A stretch of DNA of 21,807 bases from NCBI GenBank assembly GCA_041628225.1, contig JBFKPQ010000023.1, forward strand, positions 1 to 21,807, written 5' to 3'. Both the position numbers and the translations under genes were made by a program. The DNA is from JBFKPQ01 sp041628225 (GTDB lineage Bacteria; Actinomycetota; Acidimicrobiia; Spongiisociales; JAENVV01). Below are positions 1 to 6,772 of this stretch, piece by piece. The notes below the pieces were generated by a model that saw only the letters and a list, made by a program, of their open reading frames with translations, did not search any database and was not told the DNA's origin. The stretch's first letter is position 1. Every line of letters begins with the position of its first letter.

Positions 1-2
1 CA

Positions 3-371
3 GTGTTTTCGGTGGCGCGCGACGCCGTGACGCGTGCCCGCAATGGCGGCGGCCCCACCCTCATCGAGGCCGTCACCTACCGGATGGGTCCGCACACGAC
101 CAATGACGATCCCCGCCGGTATCGAAGCGAGTCGGAGGAGACCGACGCCCGCAGTCGCGATCCGCTCCGGCGGGTCCGCTACTACCTCGAGCGCCATGGT
201 GCGTGGGATCCGGGATGGCAAGAGAAGGTCGACGAGACGGCCGCCGCCAACCTCGAGCGTGCCGTCCTGCTCGCCGAGAGCCTGCCCGCCTTCGAGCGAG
301 CCGAGATCTTCGACGCCATGTTCGAGGAGCTCACCCCGCAGCTCCGCGCGCAAGCGGGAGGCGGAGCGTGA
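3..371 (+). CDS. 2-oxoacid dehydrogenase E1 component, alpha subunit (C-terminal part)
   Basis: This is the last 122 codons of a thiamine-diphosphate E1 alpha subunit; the start lies upstream of the window. E1 decarboxylates pyruvate or a branched-chain 2-oxoacid and passes the acyl group to the lipoyl arm of E2. The visible stretch holds the family's PTLIEAVTYRMGPHT segment followed by DDPRRYR, the phosphorylation-loop region in this family, and then the helical tail. The GPHT form resembles bacterial PdhA more than BkdA, but substrate cannot be settled from this fragment. Its TGA stop overlaps the GTG start of the beta subunit by 3 nt (GTGA), which implies translational coupling in an E1alpha-E1beta-E2 operon. 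Confidence 0.9.
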   Translation: MFSVARDAVTRARNGGGPTLIEAVTYRMGPHTTNDDPRRYRSESEETDARSRDPLRRVRYYLERHGAWDPGWQEKVDETAAANLERAVLLAESLPAFERAEIFDAMFEELTPQLRAQAGGGA

Positions 372-1345
372 GCGTGTTGACGCTGGCACAGGCGCTCACC
401 GATGGTCTGGCCACCGCCTTGGCCAAGGACGATCGCGTGGTCGTGTTGGGCGAGGACGTCGGCCTGACCGGCGGGGTGTTCCGGATCACCGACGGACTCC
501 TCGAGCGGTTTGGAGGTGACCGGATCTTCGACACTCCGGTCGCCGAATCCGGCATCGTCGGAGCGGCATTCGGTATGGCCGTTGCCGGCCTCCGCCCCGT
601 GGCCGAGATGCAGTTCATGGGGTTCTCGTACCCGGCCTACGACCAGATCGTGAGCCATGTGTCGCGGATCCGCAACCGTTCCCAGCATCGCTTCACCGCT
701 CCGATGGTGATCCGCATGCCGTTCGGCGGAGGCATCGGTGCGGCCGAACACCACAGCGAATCGACCGAGGCGATCTACGCACACACGCCGGGGTTGAAGG
801 TCGTCGTGCCGTCGACGCCATCGGACGCCAAGGGCCTGTTGCTGGCGGCGATCGACGATCCCGACCCCGTCGTGTTCCTCGAACCGATCCGCCTCTACCG
901 CGCGGTCAAGGAAGAAGTGCCCGAGGGCTACTTCACCGTTCCGATCGGCGAGGCACGGGTGGTCTCGGAGGGCTCCGACGTGACCCTCGTGACGTGGGGA
1001 GCCATGACCAAGGAAACCCGCGCCGCGGTTGACCGCCTCGCCGCCGACGGCGTGTCGGCGGAGATGATCGACTTGCGCAGCCTCGTCCCGTGGGACGAAG
1101 AAGCCGTGCTCGCCTCGGTGCACAAGACCGGTCGGCTCGTCATCGTCCACGAGGCACCTCGTACGGCCGGTTTCGGCGCCGAGGTGGCGGCCGTCGTGGC
1201 CGAACGAGCGCTGTACTCGCTGCAGGCGCCGATCGGACGCGTGTCGGGATGGGACACCGTGTTCCCGCTGAAGCGTTCGGAATCTCACTATCTGCCGTCG
1301 GTCGACCGGATCGTCTCGGCTGCTCTGGCCACGTTGGAGGATTGA
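368..1345 (+). CDS. 2-oxoacid dehydrogenase E1 component, beta subunit
   Basis: A 325-residue transketolase-like beta subunit, the normal length for PdhB/BkdB. It forms an alpha2-beta2 E1 with the upstream product. The N-terminal pyrimidine-binding domain carries GEDVG near residue 29, then the AEHHSES and HTPGLKVVVPSTP segments; the C-terminal transketolase domain starts near residue 195 (SDVTLVTWGAM) with LRSLVPWDEE. I chose the GTG at 368 because the protein then begins SVLTLAQAL as family members do and GGGAGG (356-361) sits 6 nt upstream. The frame stays open further upstream, but that part overlaps E1 alpha and has no homologous content. Whether pyruvate or branched-chain acids are used is unresolved; many actinobacteria use single-chain AceE for pyruvate. 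Confidence 0.93.
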   Translation: MSVLTLAQALTDGLATALAKDDRVVVLGEDVGLTGGVFRITDGLLERFGGDRIFDTPVAESGIVGAAFGMAVAGLRPVAEMQFMGFSYPAYDQIVSHVSRIRNRSQHRFTAPMVIRMPFGGGIGAAEHHSESTEAIYAHTPGLKVVVPSTPSDAKGLLLAAIDDPDPVVFLEPIRLYRAVKEEVPEGYFTVPIGEARVVSEGSDVTLVTWGAMTKETRAAVDRLAADGVSAEMIDLRSLVPWDEEAVLASVHKTGRLVIVHEAPRTAGFGAEVAAVVAERALYSLQAPIGRVSGWDTVFPLKRSESHYLPSVDRIVSAALATLED

Positions 1346-1346
1346 G

Positions 1347-2747
1347 ATGGCTCGCGAGTTCGTGCTGCCCGACATCGGAGAAGGGCTCACCGAGGCCGAG
1401 ATCGTTCAGTGGCTGGTGCCGGTCGGCGGTACGGTCGCCGGCGACGGACCCCTCGTGGAGGTCGAGACCGACAAAGCCGTCGTCGAGATCCCGTCGCCGG
1501 TCCAGGGCGTCGTGCTCCACCACGGCGCCGCCGAGGGCGAGGTGTTGGCGGTGGGCGCGATCCTGGCGGTGATCGGCGAGGCGGGGGAGACCTGGCCGGC
1601 CGACGACGAGCCGGTCGCCGATCCTGCGCATGGTGACGCGCCCGCCGCAGATGCCCCCCTCGTCGGCACGCTGGACGAGGTCGCCGAAGATCTGACCGCT
1701 CGCCAGAGCGTGCCGGCCGCGTCGGGATCCGGGACCGTCCTGGCGTTGCCGCTCGTTCGCAAGCTGGCACGAGAGCGCGGCGTCGATCTCGCCACCGTGC
1801 GAGGAACCGGACCGGGCGGACGCATCACTCGCGCCGATGTGCTGGCGGCGTCCGAGTCGACATCGATCGCCGATGCGGTTCCCAAAGCCGATGTGCAGCC
1901 CGAGATCTCGGACGTCGAAGAGGCGCCCGTCGCTGACGAGACCTCGGTCGAGCCGGAGGCTGCCGCCTCCGAGCGGGTAGGTGCTTCCGAGGAGGTCGTC
2001 GAGGGTGCTGGGGCTGTTGACGAGGACGCGCCGGCCGCGGCTGGTGACAGCGCGCCAGCAACCGACGCTCGTGAGGAGCGGCTCCGCATGTCGAAGTTGC
2101 GTCGCACCATCGCGGCACGGATGAGCGAGTCGTGGACACAGATCCCGCATGTCACGACCTTCGACGAGGTCGATGCCACCCGCCTTCTGGACGTGCGGGC
2201 CGCGCTGGGGCGCCGGCACGATACCTCGGTGCGGATCGAGGCGCTCGTGGTGAAGGCCGTGCTTCCGGCTCTGGCGGCGTTCGGGGAGTTCAATGCCACG
2301 ATCGACGGCGACGAGTTGGTCGTGAAGTTGCACTACGACATCGCCGTCGCGGTAGACACTCCCGACGGTCTCATGACGCCTGTGGTCCACGGGGCCGACC
2401 GCCTCGACCTGTTGGCCGTGTCGGCCGAGATCGACCGGTTGTCGGCCGGGTCGGTGGACCGTTCGCTCCCGGCCGAGGACCTCACCGGAGGCACGTTCAC
2501 GGTGTCGAACATCGGTGCGGTCGGCGGAGGGTACGGAACGCCGCTGGTGCCGCCCGGCACGACGGCGATCCTGTCGGTGGGTCGAGCCGACCCGAAGCCC
2601 GTCGTTCGCGACGGCTCCGTGGTGGTTCGGCCCATGCTGCCGCTGAGCCTGAGTTACGACCACCGGGTGATCGATGGCGGCCTGGGACGGCGATTCATGG
2701 CGATGGTGCTGGAGAACCTGGAAGAACCGAGCCTGTTTCTGGCTTGA
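1347..2747 (+). CDS. dihydrolipoamide acyltransferase, E2 component
   Basis: This 466-residue E2 core enzyme transfers the acyl group from lipoamide to CoA. One lipoyl domain (about 1-77) has ETDKAVVEIPSP with lipoyl Lys43. A long Ala/Glu/Pro-rich linker surrounds the peripheral-subunit-binding domain (about 133-168, RKLARERGVDL...GPGGRITRADVL), and the catalytic acyltransferase domain runs from about 230 to the end. The active-site HRVIDG (His439, Asp443) is intact. ATG at 1347 is one base after the E1 beta stop, with GGAGG 6 nt upstream. It is the last gene of the operon; no E3 (lipoamide dehydrogenase) is present here. With a single lipoyl domain and alpha2-beta2 E1, it could be a branched-chain or a pyruvate E2. 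Confidence 0.94.
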   Translation: MAREFVLPDIGEGLTEAEIVQWLVPVGGTVAGDGPLVEVETDKAVVEIPSPVQGVVLHHGAAEGEVLAVGAILAVIGEAGETWPADDEPVADPAHGDAPAADAPLVGTLDEVAEDLTARQSVPAASGSGTVLALPLVRKLARERGVDLATVRGTGPGGRITRADVLAASESTSIADAVPKADVQPEISDVEEAPVADETSVEPEAAASERVGASEEVVEGAGAVDEDAPAAAGDSAPATDAREERLRMSKLRRTIAARMSESWTQIPHVTTFDEVDATRLLDVRAALGRRHDTSVRIEALVVKAVLPALAAFGEFNATIDGDELVVKLHYDIAVAVDTPDGLMTPVVHGADRLDLLAVSAEIDRLSAGSVDRSLPAEDLTGGTFTVSNIGAVGGGYGTPLVPPGTTAILSVGRADPKPVVRDGSVVVRPMLPLSLSYDHRVIDGGLGRRFMAMVLENLEEPSLFLA

Positions 2748-2767
2748 TCGGTCGGCCGCCGGGGCCT

Positions 2768-2792
2768 GAGCCGCCTTGGTTCGATCCGGCTC
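2768..2792 (+). terminator. weak hairpin after the E2 gene
   Basis: GAGCCG (2768-2773) pairs with CGGCTC (2787-2792) around a 13-nt loop. There is no T-run after it. It lies 20 nt past the E2 stop and could end the dehydrogenase operon, but the stem is only 6 bp. Confidence 0.25.
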
Positions 2793-2814
2793 GGCGCATT
2801 TCAAACCAAGCGCG

Positions 2815-2833
2815 TAGTGTCGGGGTGAAGGGA
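2815..2833 (+). promoter_or_regulatory. candidate -10 and ribosome binding site for the 2844 gene
   Basis: TAGTGT at 2815-2820 fits the actinobacterial TANNNT -10 pattern, and GAAGGGA at 2827-2833 could act as a ribosome binding site, rather far (10 nt) from the GTG at 2844. No convincing -35 is visible. Confidence 0.3.
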
Positions 2834-2843
2834 TTTACGAATC

Positions 2844-3389
2844 GTGAGCAGACCGAGAACGTTCATCGTCGTCGCGCTGATGGGTTGCGCCGTTCTCTTG
2901 CTCGCTCTCCCGGCCGGAGCCGGCGTCACGGGGCCTTGTGAGGGCAAGGTGACCATCGACGGCATCGAGTACACCCCAGCCAACGACACCCGAGACAACC
3001 CGATCGTCGTCCCCGCCGACCGGGAAGGCCTCCGCATCCCGTACGAGGGAGCCGTGACCGTCCAGAACACCAATTACCTGGGAGCGGTGGGCGTAGTGGT
3101 CGGGCCGGCGACGATCAACGTCGCCGATTGGGGATTCGACGAGAACCCGGACGACGTCCGGTCGACGACGCCTGGCAGCTTCTACATCCTCGGCAGCGAA
3201 CTCAACAACATCGTCGGGCTCTATCAGCTGACCGCCTTCCACGACGCCGATGGCGGTAACTGCGACGCGACCGCCATGGTGAAGCTCGAGGGCAGCCCGC
3301 TGTCCTCGATGATCGGACTGGCAGCCGTGAGCGGTGCCGTCCTGAGCGGCATCGGCGTGGCGTCGGCGGGAGTGAAGAGGAAGACATGA
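2844..3389 (+). CDS. unrecognised secreted or membrane-anchored protein
   Basis: I do not recognise this 181-residue protein. It starts with a clear signal peptide (positive SRPR, then a hydrophobic run about 8-26 ending in an Ala/Gly-rich stretch). A beta-rich extracellular part follows, with two cysteines (about 32 and 133) that could form a disulphide. A second hydrophobic segment near 152-176 precedes a terminal KRK, which suggests type I membrane anchoring with a positive cytoplasmic stop. The GTG at 2844 places the signal peptide right at the N-terminus. Its stop overlaps the start of the next small membrane gene by 4 nt (ATGA), so the two are probably made together. No catalytic motif is visible. 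Confidence 0.75.
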   Translation: MSRPRTFIVVALMGCAVLLLALPAGAGVTGPCEGKVTIDGIEYTPANDTRDNPIVVPADREGLRIPYEGAVTVQNTNYLGAVGVVVGPATINVADWGFDENPDDVRSTTPGSFYILGSELNNIVGLYQLTAFHDADGGNCDATAMVKLEGSPLSSMIGLAAVSGAVLSGIGVASAGVKRKT

Positions 3390-3610
3390 AGGGCCGCCCT
3401 GTCCTCGGCGTGATCTCCGGACTTCTCTTCGGGCTGTTCATGGCGGCCGTCTTGCAGCAGTTCTCCCTCTGGCCGCTGGACAACCTCACGGTGATCGGGC
3501 TGCCCATCGCCGGCGCTGCCCTGGGGCTGGTCATGGCTGCGTGGGCTCCGTTTGGACGCAAGCCGACCGTGACGATCGACGACGACAAGGCCGGGTTGCC
3601 GCCGTCGTAG
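3386..3610 (+). CDS. unrecognised small membrane protein, two helices
   Basis: A 74-residue protein with two predicted membrane helices (about 6-25 and 34-53) joined by a short loop (QQFSLWPLDN), and a short polar C-terminal tail. It starts in the ATGA overlap with the stop of the upstream secreted protein and has GAGGAAG just before the ATG. I know no family for it. Tight coupling suggests it partners with the anchored protein, for instance through membrane-helix contacts, but that is inference. The stop is one base from the stop of the convergent DUF305 gene. Confidence 0.65.
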   Translation: MKGRPVLGVISGLLFGLFMAAVLQQFSLWPLDNLTVIGLPIAGAALGLVMAAWAPFGRKPTVTIDDDKAGLPPS

Positions 3611-3611
3611 G

Positions 3612-4166
3612 TCAGCCTCCGAAATCGGGAACCGGTCGAGCGGCCGCTTCCGCGTCGGTGGTGGCGGGTCCGTTCTGCTCGATGTCTTCGAGGAGCCACT
3701 CCATCTCCGCGATCTCTCGCTTCTGAGCGTCGATGATCTCCTGCGTGAGTTCCTGCACGCGCACGTCTTCGATCTCGGCACGCTCCGAGGTCAAGATGGC
3801 GATCGAGTGGTGGGGGATCATCGCTCGCATCCACGACTGGTCCTGGACGGTCGTCTGAGACCGCACGAGGAACAGGGCGAGGGCGAACACCACGACGCTT
3901 CCGATCACGATGGCCGCGTTCTTCCTGCCGTCGCGGTACATACCCAGCATGAACAGCAGCATGATGACCGTCATGGTGGCGCCCATCGCGAACACCATGT
4001 AGAAACGGGTTTCGCTCCACTGGACGTGCGACAGCTCGTACGAGTTCACATAGGTGAGGGCGAACATCGCCGCGATCGACGTGAAGATCATCGCGAAGAA
4101 GCGGCCGTAGGGAGACTTCTTCGGGTGAGTACGGTGGGTGGTCTCGGGGTGTGCCTGGGTATCCAT
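3612..4166 (-). CDS. DUF305-family membrane protein
   Basis: A 184-residue protein with three membrane helices (about 23-40, 55-77, 84-101) and a C-terminal DUF305 domain. That domain contains the family's MIPHH motif (His119, His120) and a Glu-rich helix with QKREIAEMEWLL. DUF305 is a ferritin-like helical domain often found in exported proteins near copper or other metal-handling genes; the exact role is not established. I start it at 4166, where AGGAGG lies 6 nt upstream; an open extension to 4223 lacks such a site. A His-rich N-terminus (H6, H11, H14) may also bind metal. It converges with the 3386 gene with one base between the stops, and is divergent from the 4240 gene across 73 nt. Confidence 0.85.
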   Translation of the reverse strand: MDTQAHPETTHRTHPKKSPYGRFFAMIFTSIAAMFALTYVNSYELSHVQWSETRFYMVFAMGATMTVIMLLFMLGMYRDGRKNAAIVIGSVVVFALALFLVRSQTTVQDQSWMRAMIPHHSIAILTSERAEIEDVRVQELTQEIIDAQKREIAEMEWLLEDIEQNGPATTDAEAAARPVPDFGG

Positions 4167-4227
4167 GGGTCCTCCTGCCTCGAAGCTGCCTACCCGGGCC
4201 GAACGCCTGCCAAACAGACCCAAGCTC

Positions 4228-4233
4228 TAGGCT
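4228..4233 (+). promoter_or_regulatory. candidate -10 for a leaderless transcript (4240 gene)
   Basis: TAGGCT ends 6 nt before the ATG at 4240, the spacing expected if transcription starts at the start codon itself. No ribosome binding site precedes the ATG, which supports leaderless translation. No clear -35 is seen. Confidence 0.45.
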
Positions 4234-4239
4234 CGGCAC

Positions 4240-5214
4240 ATGCGCGCCATTCTCTGTGTCAGCCACGGTCCTCCAGAACAGCTCGAGCTCTCCGAGGTCG
4301 ACGACCTCGAACCCTCTCCCGGCCAGGTGGTCGTCGACGTGGCTGCCGCCGGTGTCAACTTCCCCGACACGCTGATCATCCAGAACCTGTATCAGTTCAA
4401 GCCGCCGCTCCCGTTTTCGCCCGGAGGCGAGGTCGCCGGCACCGTCGCGAAGCTCGGCGACGGGGTCGAAGGCACCGCGGTCGGTGATCGTGTCATCGCC
4501 TTCCCCGGATGGGGCGGTTTCGCCGAACAGGTAGCGGTCGAGGCGCGCACCCTCATGCCCATTCCGGACGGCATGGACATGGACGTCGCCGCCGCGTTCG
4601 TGATGACGTACGGCACGTCGTACCACGCCCTCAAGGACCGAGCCGAGGCGCAGCAGGGGGAGACGCTGCTCGTGCTCGGCGCGGCAGGGGGCGTCGGCCT
4701 GGCCGCCGTCGAACTCGGGAAGGTCATGGGCTTGCGGGTCATCGCCGCCGCTTCGACCGACGAAAAGCTCGCCGTGTGTCGCGAGCACGGCGCCGACGAC
4801 TCGATCAACTACACGACCGAGGACCTCAAGGAACGGACCAAGGAGTTGACCGGCGGTGCCGGCGCCGACATCGTGTACGACCCGGTGGGCGGCGACTACA
4901 GCGAAGCGGCCCTGCGCGCCACCGCCTGGCAGGGCAGGCTCCTGGTGGTCGGTTTCGCCAGCGGGCCCATACCCCAGATCCCGCTCAATCTCCCCCTGCT
5001 GAAGGGGTGCGACATTCGGGGCGTGTTCTGGGGGTCGTTCGCGGCTCGCGACCCGCGTGCCAACGCCCAGAACCTGACCGATCTCGTGGCGATGTTCGGA
5101 GACGGGCGGATCCGTCCGCACATCTCGGCCCGGTACCCACTCGCCGAGGTGCCCGCCGCCTTGCGCGCCGTCATGGATCGCAAGGCAACCGGCAAGCTCG
5201 TCATCGAGATCTGA
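4240..5214 (+). CDS. NADPH:quinone oxidoreductase family protein (zinc-free MDR)
   Basis: A 324-residue medium-chain dehydrogenase/reductase of the quinone oxidoreductase type. The N-terminal GroES-like domain (about 1-120) has AAGVNFPDTL and lacks the zinc-binding cysteines of alcohol dehydrogenases. The Rossmann domain shows LVLGAAGGVG (about 143-152), the nucleotide-binding loop. The C-terminus ends with ATGKLVIEI, typical of Qor-like enzymes. It should reduce quinones or activated alkenes in the cytoplasm with NAD(P)H; the substrate cannot be told. It is a single gene, divergent from DUF305 and convergent with the RamB-like gene, with 19 nt between the stops. The start follows a -10-like TAGGCT and is probably leaderless. 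Confidence 0.88.
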   Translation: MRAILCVSHGPPEQLELSEVDDLEPSPGQVVVDVAAAGVNFPDTLIIQNLYQFKPPLPFSPGGEVAGTVAKLGDGVEGTAVGDRVIAFPGWGGFAEQVAVEARTLMPIPDGMDMDVAAAFVMTYGTSYHALKDRAEAQQGETLLVLGAAGGVGLAAVELGKVMGLRVIAAASTDEKLAVCREHGADDSINYTTEDLKERTKELTGGAGADIVYDPVGGDYSEAALRATAWQGRLLVVGFASGPIPQIPLNLPLLKGCDIRGVFWGSFAARDPRANAQNLTDLVAMFGDGRIRPHISARYPLAEVPAALRAVMDRKATGKLVIEI

Positions 5215-5233
5215 TACGGCTCGGACTGCTCGG

Positions 5234-6664
5234 CTAGTCGGAGCTCTGGCGTTCCAGGAACTCGTAGATCTCGGTCATGTCGACGCCGGGAAACGCGCCG
5301 GCGGGGAGGGCCGCCATCACGTGGCTCCGGGCTTTGGGTGACGGCCAGGTCCAGCCCTGCCATCGGGTGTCGAGATCGTGCGGAGGACGCCGACAGCACT
5401 CGCCGTCGGGGCACCGCGACACCGAATGATGATCCGTGTCGCGGCCGCGGAAGAACTTCGCCTCGTCGAAGCCCGCTCCCAGCGTGATGGCGTGCTGGGG
5501 TTCCCGGTCGGCTTCGATGTGCGTGGCGCACCAGAACGTCCCGCTCGGGGTGTCGGTGTACTGGTAGTGGATCGCGTACTTGTCCGCCGAACGAAACGCC
5601 ATACGGGTGCCCCACTGACGGCACAACCGCTGGCCCTCGATGGCGCCGTCGGCGTCAGTGGGGAAGGGGACGTCGTTGTTCGCGTACGCCTTCCAGATGA
5701 TGCCGTCCTCGTCGGACCGGACGAGGTGGACCGGCAAGCCCAAGTGCTCCGTCGCGAGGTTCGTGAAGCGGTGGGCGGCCATCTCGTACGACACGTAGAA
5801 GCGTTCCTTGAGGTCTTCGACCGACAGGTCCCGATCGCGCTTGGCCGCCGACAAGAAGGCGCTCGCTGCCCGCTCCGGGACGAGAACGGCTGAGGCGAAG
5901 TAGGCGGCCTCGATCCGTTGGGACAAGAACTCGGTGTACGACGTCGGGTCGGTGTGGCCGAGCGCGTAGTGGCCGATTGTCCGAAGGATCACCGACCGGG
6001 CCGCACGGGTTCGCAGTTCGTTGCGCTGCGGGATGTAGATCCGCTGGTGGCGCTGGTCGGCGACCGCCCGCACCGCGGTTGGGAAGTCGCGTACGGGTCG
6101 GATCTCGAAGCCGAAGTGGGCGGCGACGTCGAGGAGATCACGTTGCGACAGGGCGCCGGATTCTGAGAACCCGACCGCGTCGAGAGCCCGGACTGCCACC
6201 TGCTCGATCTCGGCGAAGTAGTTGCCGCGCGCCGCGGCCGCCTGCCGCAGTTCGATGTTGGCCATGCGCGCTTCTTCGGGGGTGGCGATGGTGGCCTGCT
6301 GTCGTGAGCGGAGCGCTTCGTACAGGCCGACGATGTGCTCGAGAGCGTCGTCGGGAACCTTGGCGGATGGTTTCAGGTGGGGCAGTCCCAGCGTCTGATA
6401 GAGCGCATCGCCCTGGGCGCGCTCGAGCATGACCTCGAGGTGGGCGCGCCGTGTCGGCGGCTCGTCGGCCAGCAACTCGGCGAGGCCGACACCGAGGGCG
6501 TTGGCGAGTTCTGCGATCAAAGAGAGCTTTGGCTCACGCTTGCCGGTCTCGATCATCGACAAGTATGGAGCCGGTTTGCCCACTTCGCGCCCCAAGGCAT
6601 CGAGGGTCAGTCCGGCCTGGCGGCGGAAGTGGCGAAGGCGATGACCGAAAACGAGGCGATCCAT
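5234..6664 (-). CDS. ramB: RamB-like transcriptional regulator of glyoxylate/acetate genes
   Basis: A 476-residue regulator with an N-terminal XRE helix-turn-helix (about 8-62), an ImmA/IrrE-type (DUF955) middle domain and a C-terminal DUF2083-like domain, the architecture of RamB/ScfR proteins. RamB controls acetate and glyoxylate genes in Corynebacterium and Mycobacterium. Here it sits divergently 108 nt from aceB-aceA, which strongly suggests it regulates them and perhaps itself. Where ImmA/IrrE proteases have HExxH, this protein has RTIGH (228-232), so metal binding and proteolysis look lost. The C-terminus carries a cysteine cluster, CPDGECC (418-424), which might bind metal or sense redox. 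ATG at 6664 places the HTH close to the N-terminus. The symbol rests on architecture and context. Confidence 0.85.
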   Translation of the reverse strand: MDRLVFGHRLRHFRRQAGLTLDALGREVGKPAPYLSMIETGKREPKLSLIAELANALGVGLAELLADEPPTRRAHLEVMLERAQGDALYQTLGLPHLKPSAKVPDDALEHIVGLYEALRSRQQATIATPEEARMANIELRQAAAARGNYFAEIEQVAVRALDAVGFSESGALSQRDLLDVAAHFGFEIRPVRDFPTAVRAVADQRHQRIYIPQRNELRTRAARSVILRTIGHYALGHTDPTSYTEFLSQRIEAAYFASAVLVPERAASAFLSAAKRDRDLSVEDLKERFYVSYEMAAHRFTNLATEHLGLPVHLVRSDEDGIIWKAYANNDVPFPTDADGAIEGQRLCRQWGTRMAFRSADKYAIHYQYTDTPSGTFWCATHIEADREPQHAITLGAGFDEAKFFRGRDTDHHSVSRCPDGECCRRPPHDLDTRWQGWTWPSPKARSHVMAALPAGAFPGVDMTEIYEFLERQSSD

Positions 6665-6772
6665 GCGACCAAACCATCCTGAAGTGTGAAAAACGACTGA
6701 TCTTTCGAGTCTAGATGGACCCTACACCGATCGTTGTGTGAAGAAAATGCGCTCGTACCGGAAAGGACGCGG
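6665..6772. promoter_or_regulatory. divergent ramB/aceB control region with a repeated GTGTGAA element
   Basis: This 108-nt spacer separates the two divergent starts. It is more A/T-rich than its surroundings and holds two direct copies of GTGTGAA followed by an A-rich run: GTGTGAAAAACG at 6684-6695 and GTGTGAAGAAAATG at 6736-6749. The copies start 52 bp apart, close to five helical turns, so they face the same side of the DNA. They are candidate operators for the RamB-like protein. They do not match the Corynebacterium RamB consensus as I remember it. AAAGGA at 6762-6767 is the aceB ribosome binding site. Confidence 0.45.

Noticed and set aside
1140..2804. 554-codon minus-strand frame opposite the E2 gene
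   Set aside because: Antisense to a clearly recognised E2; composition is the shadow type (Arg, His, Asp rich) without motifs.
3202..5121. 639-codon open frame on the minus strand
   Set aside because: It runs across DUF305 and antisense to the quinone oxidoreductase, is full of low-complexity Arg/His/Asp sequence, and has no family motif. Long antisense frames are expected in high-GC coding DNA.
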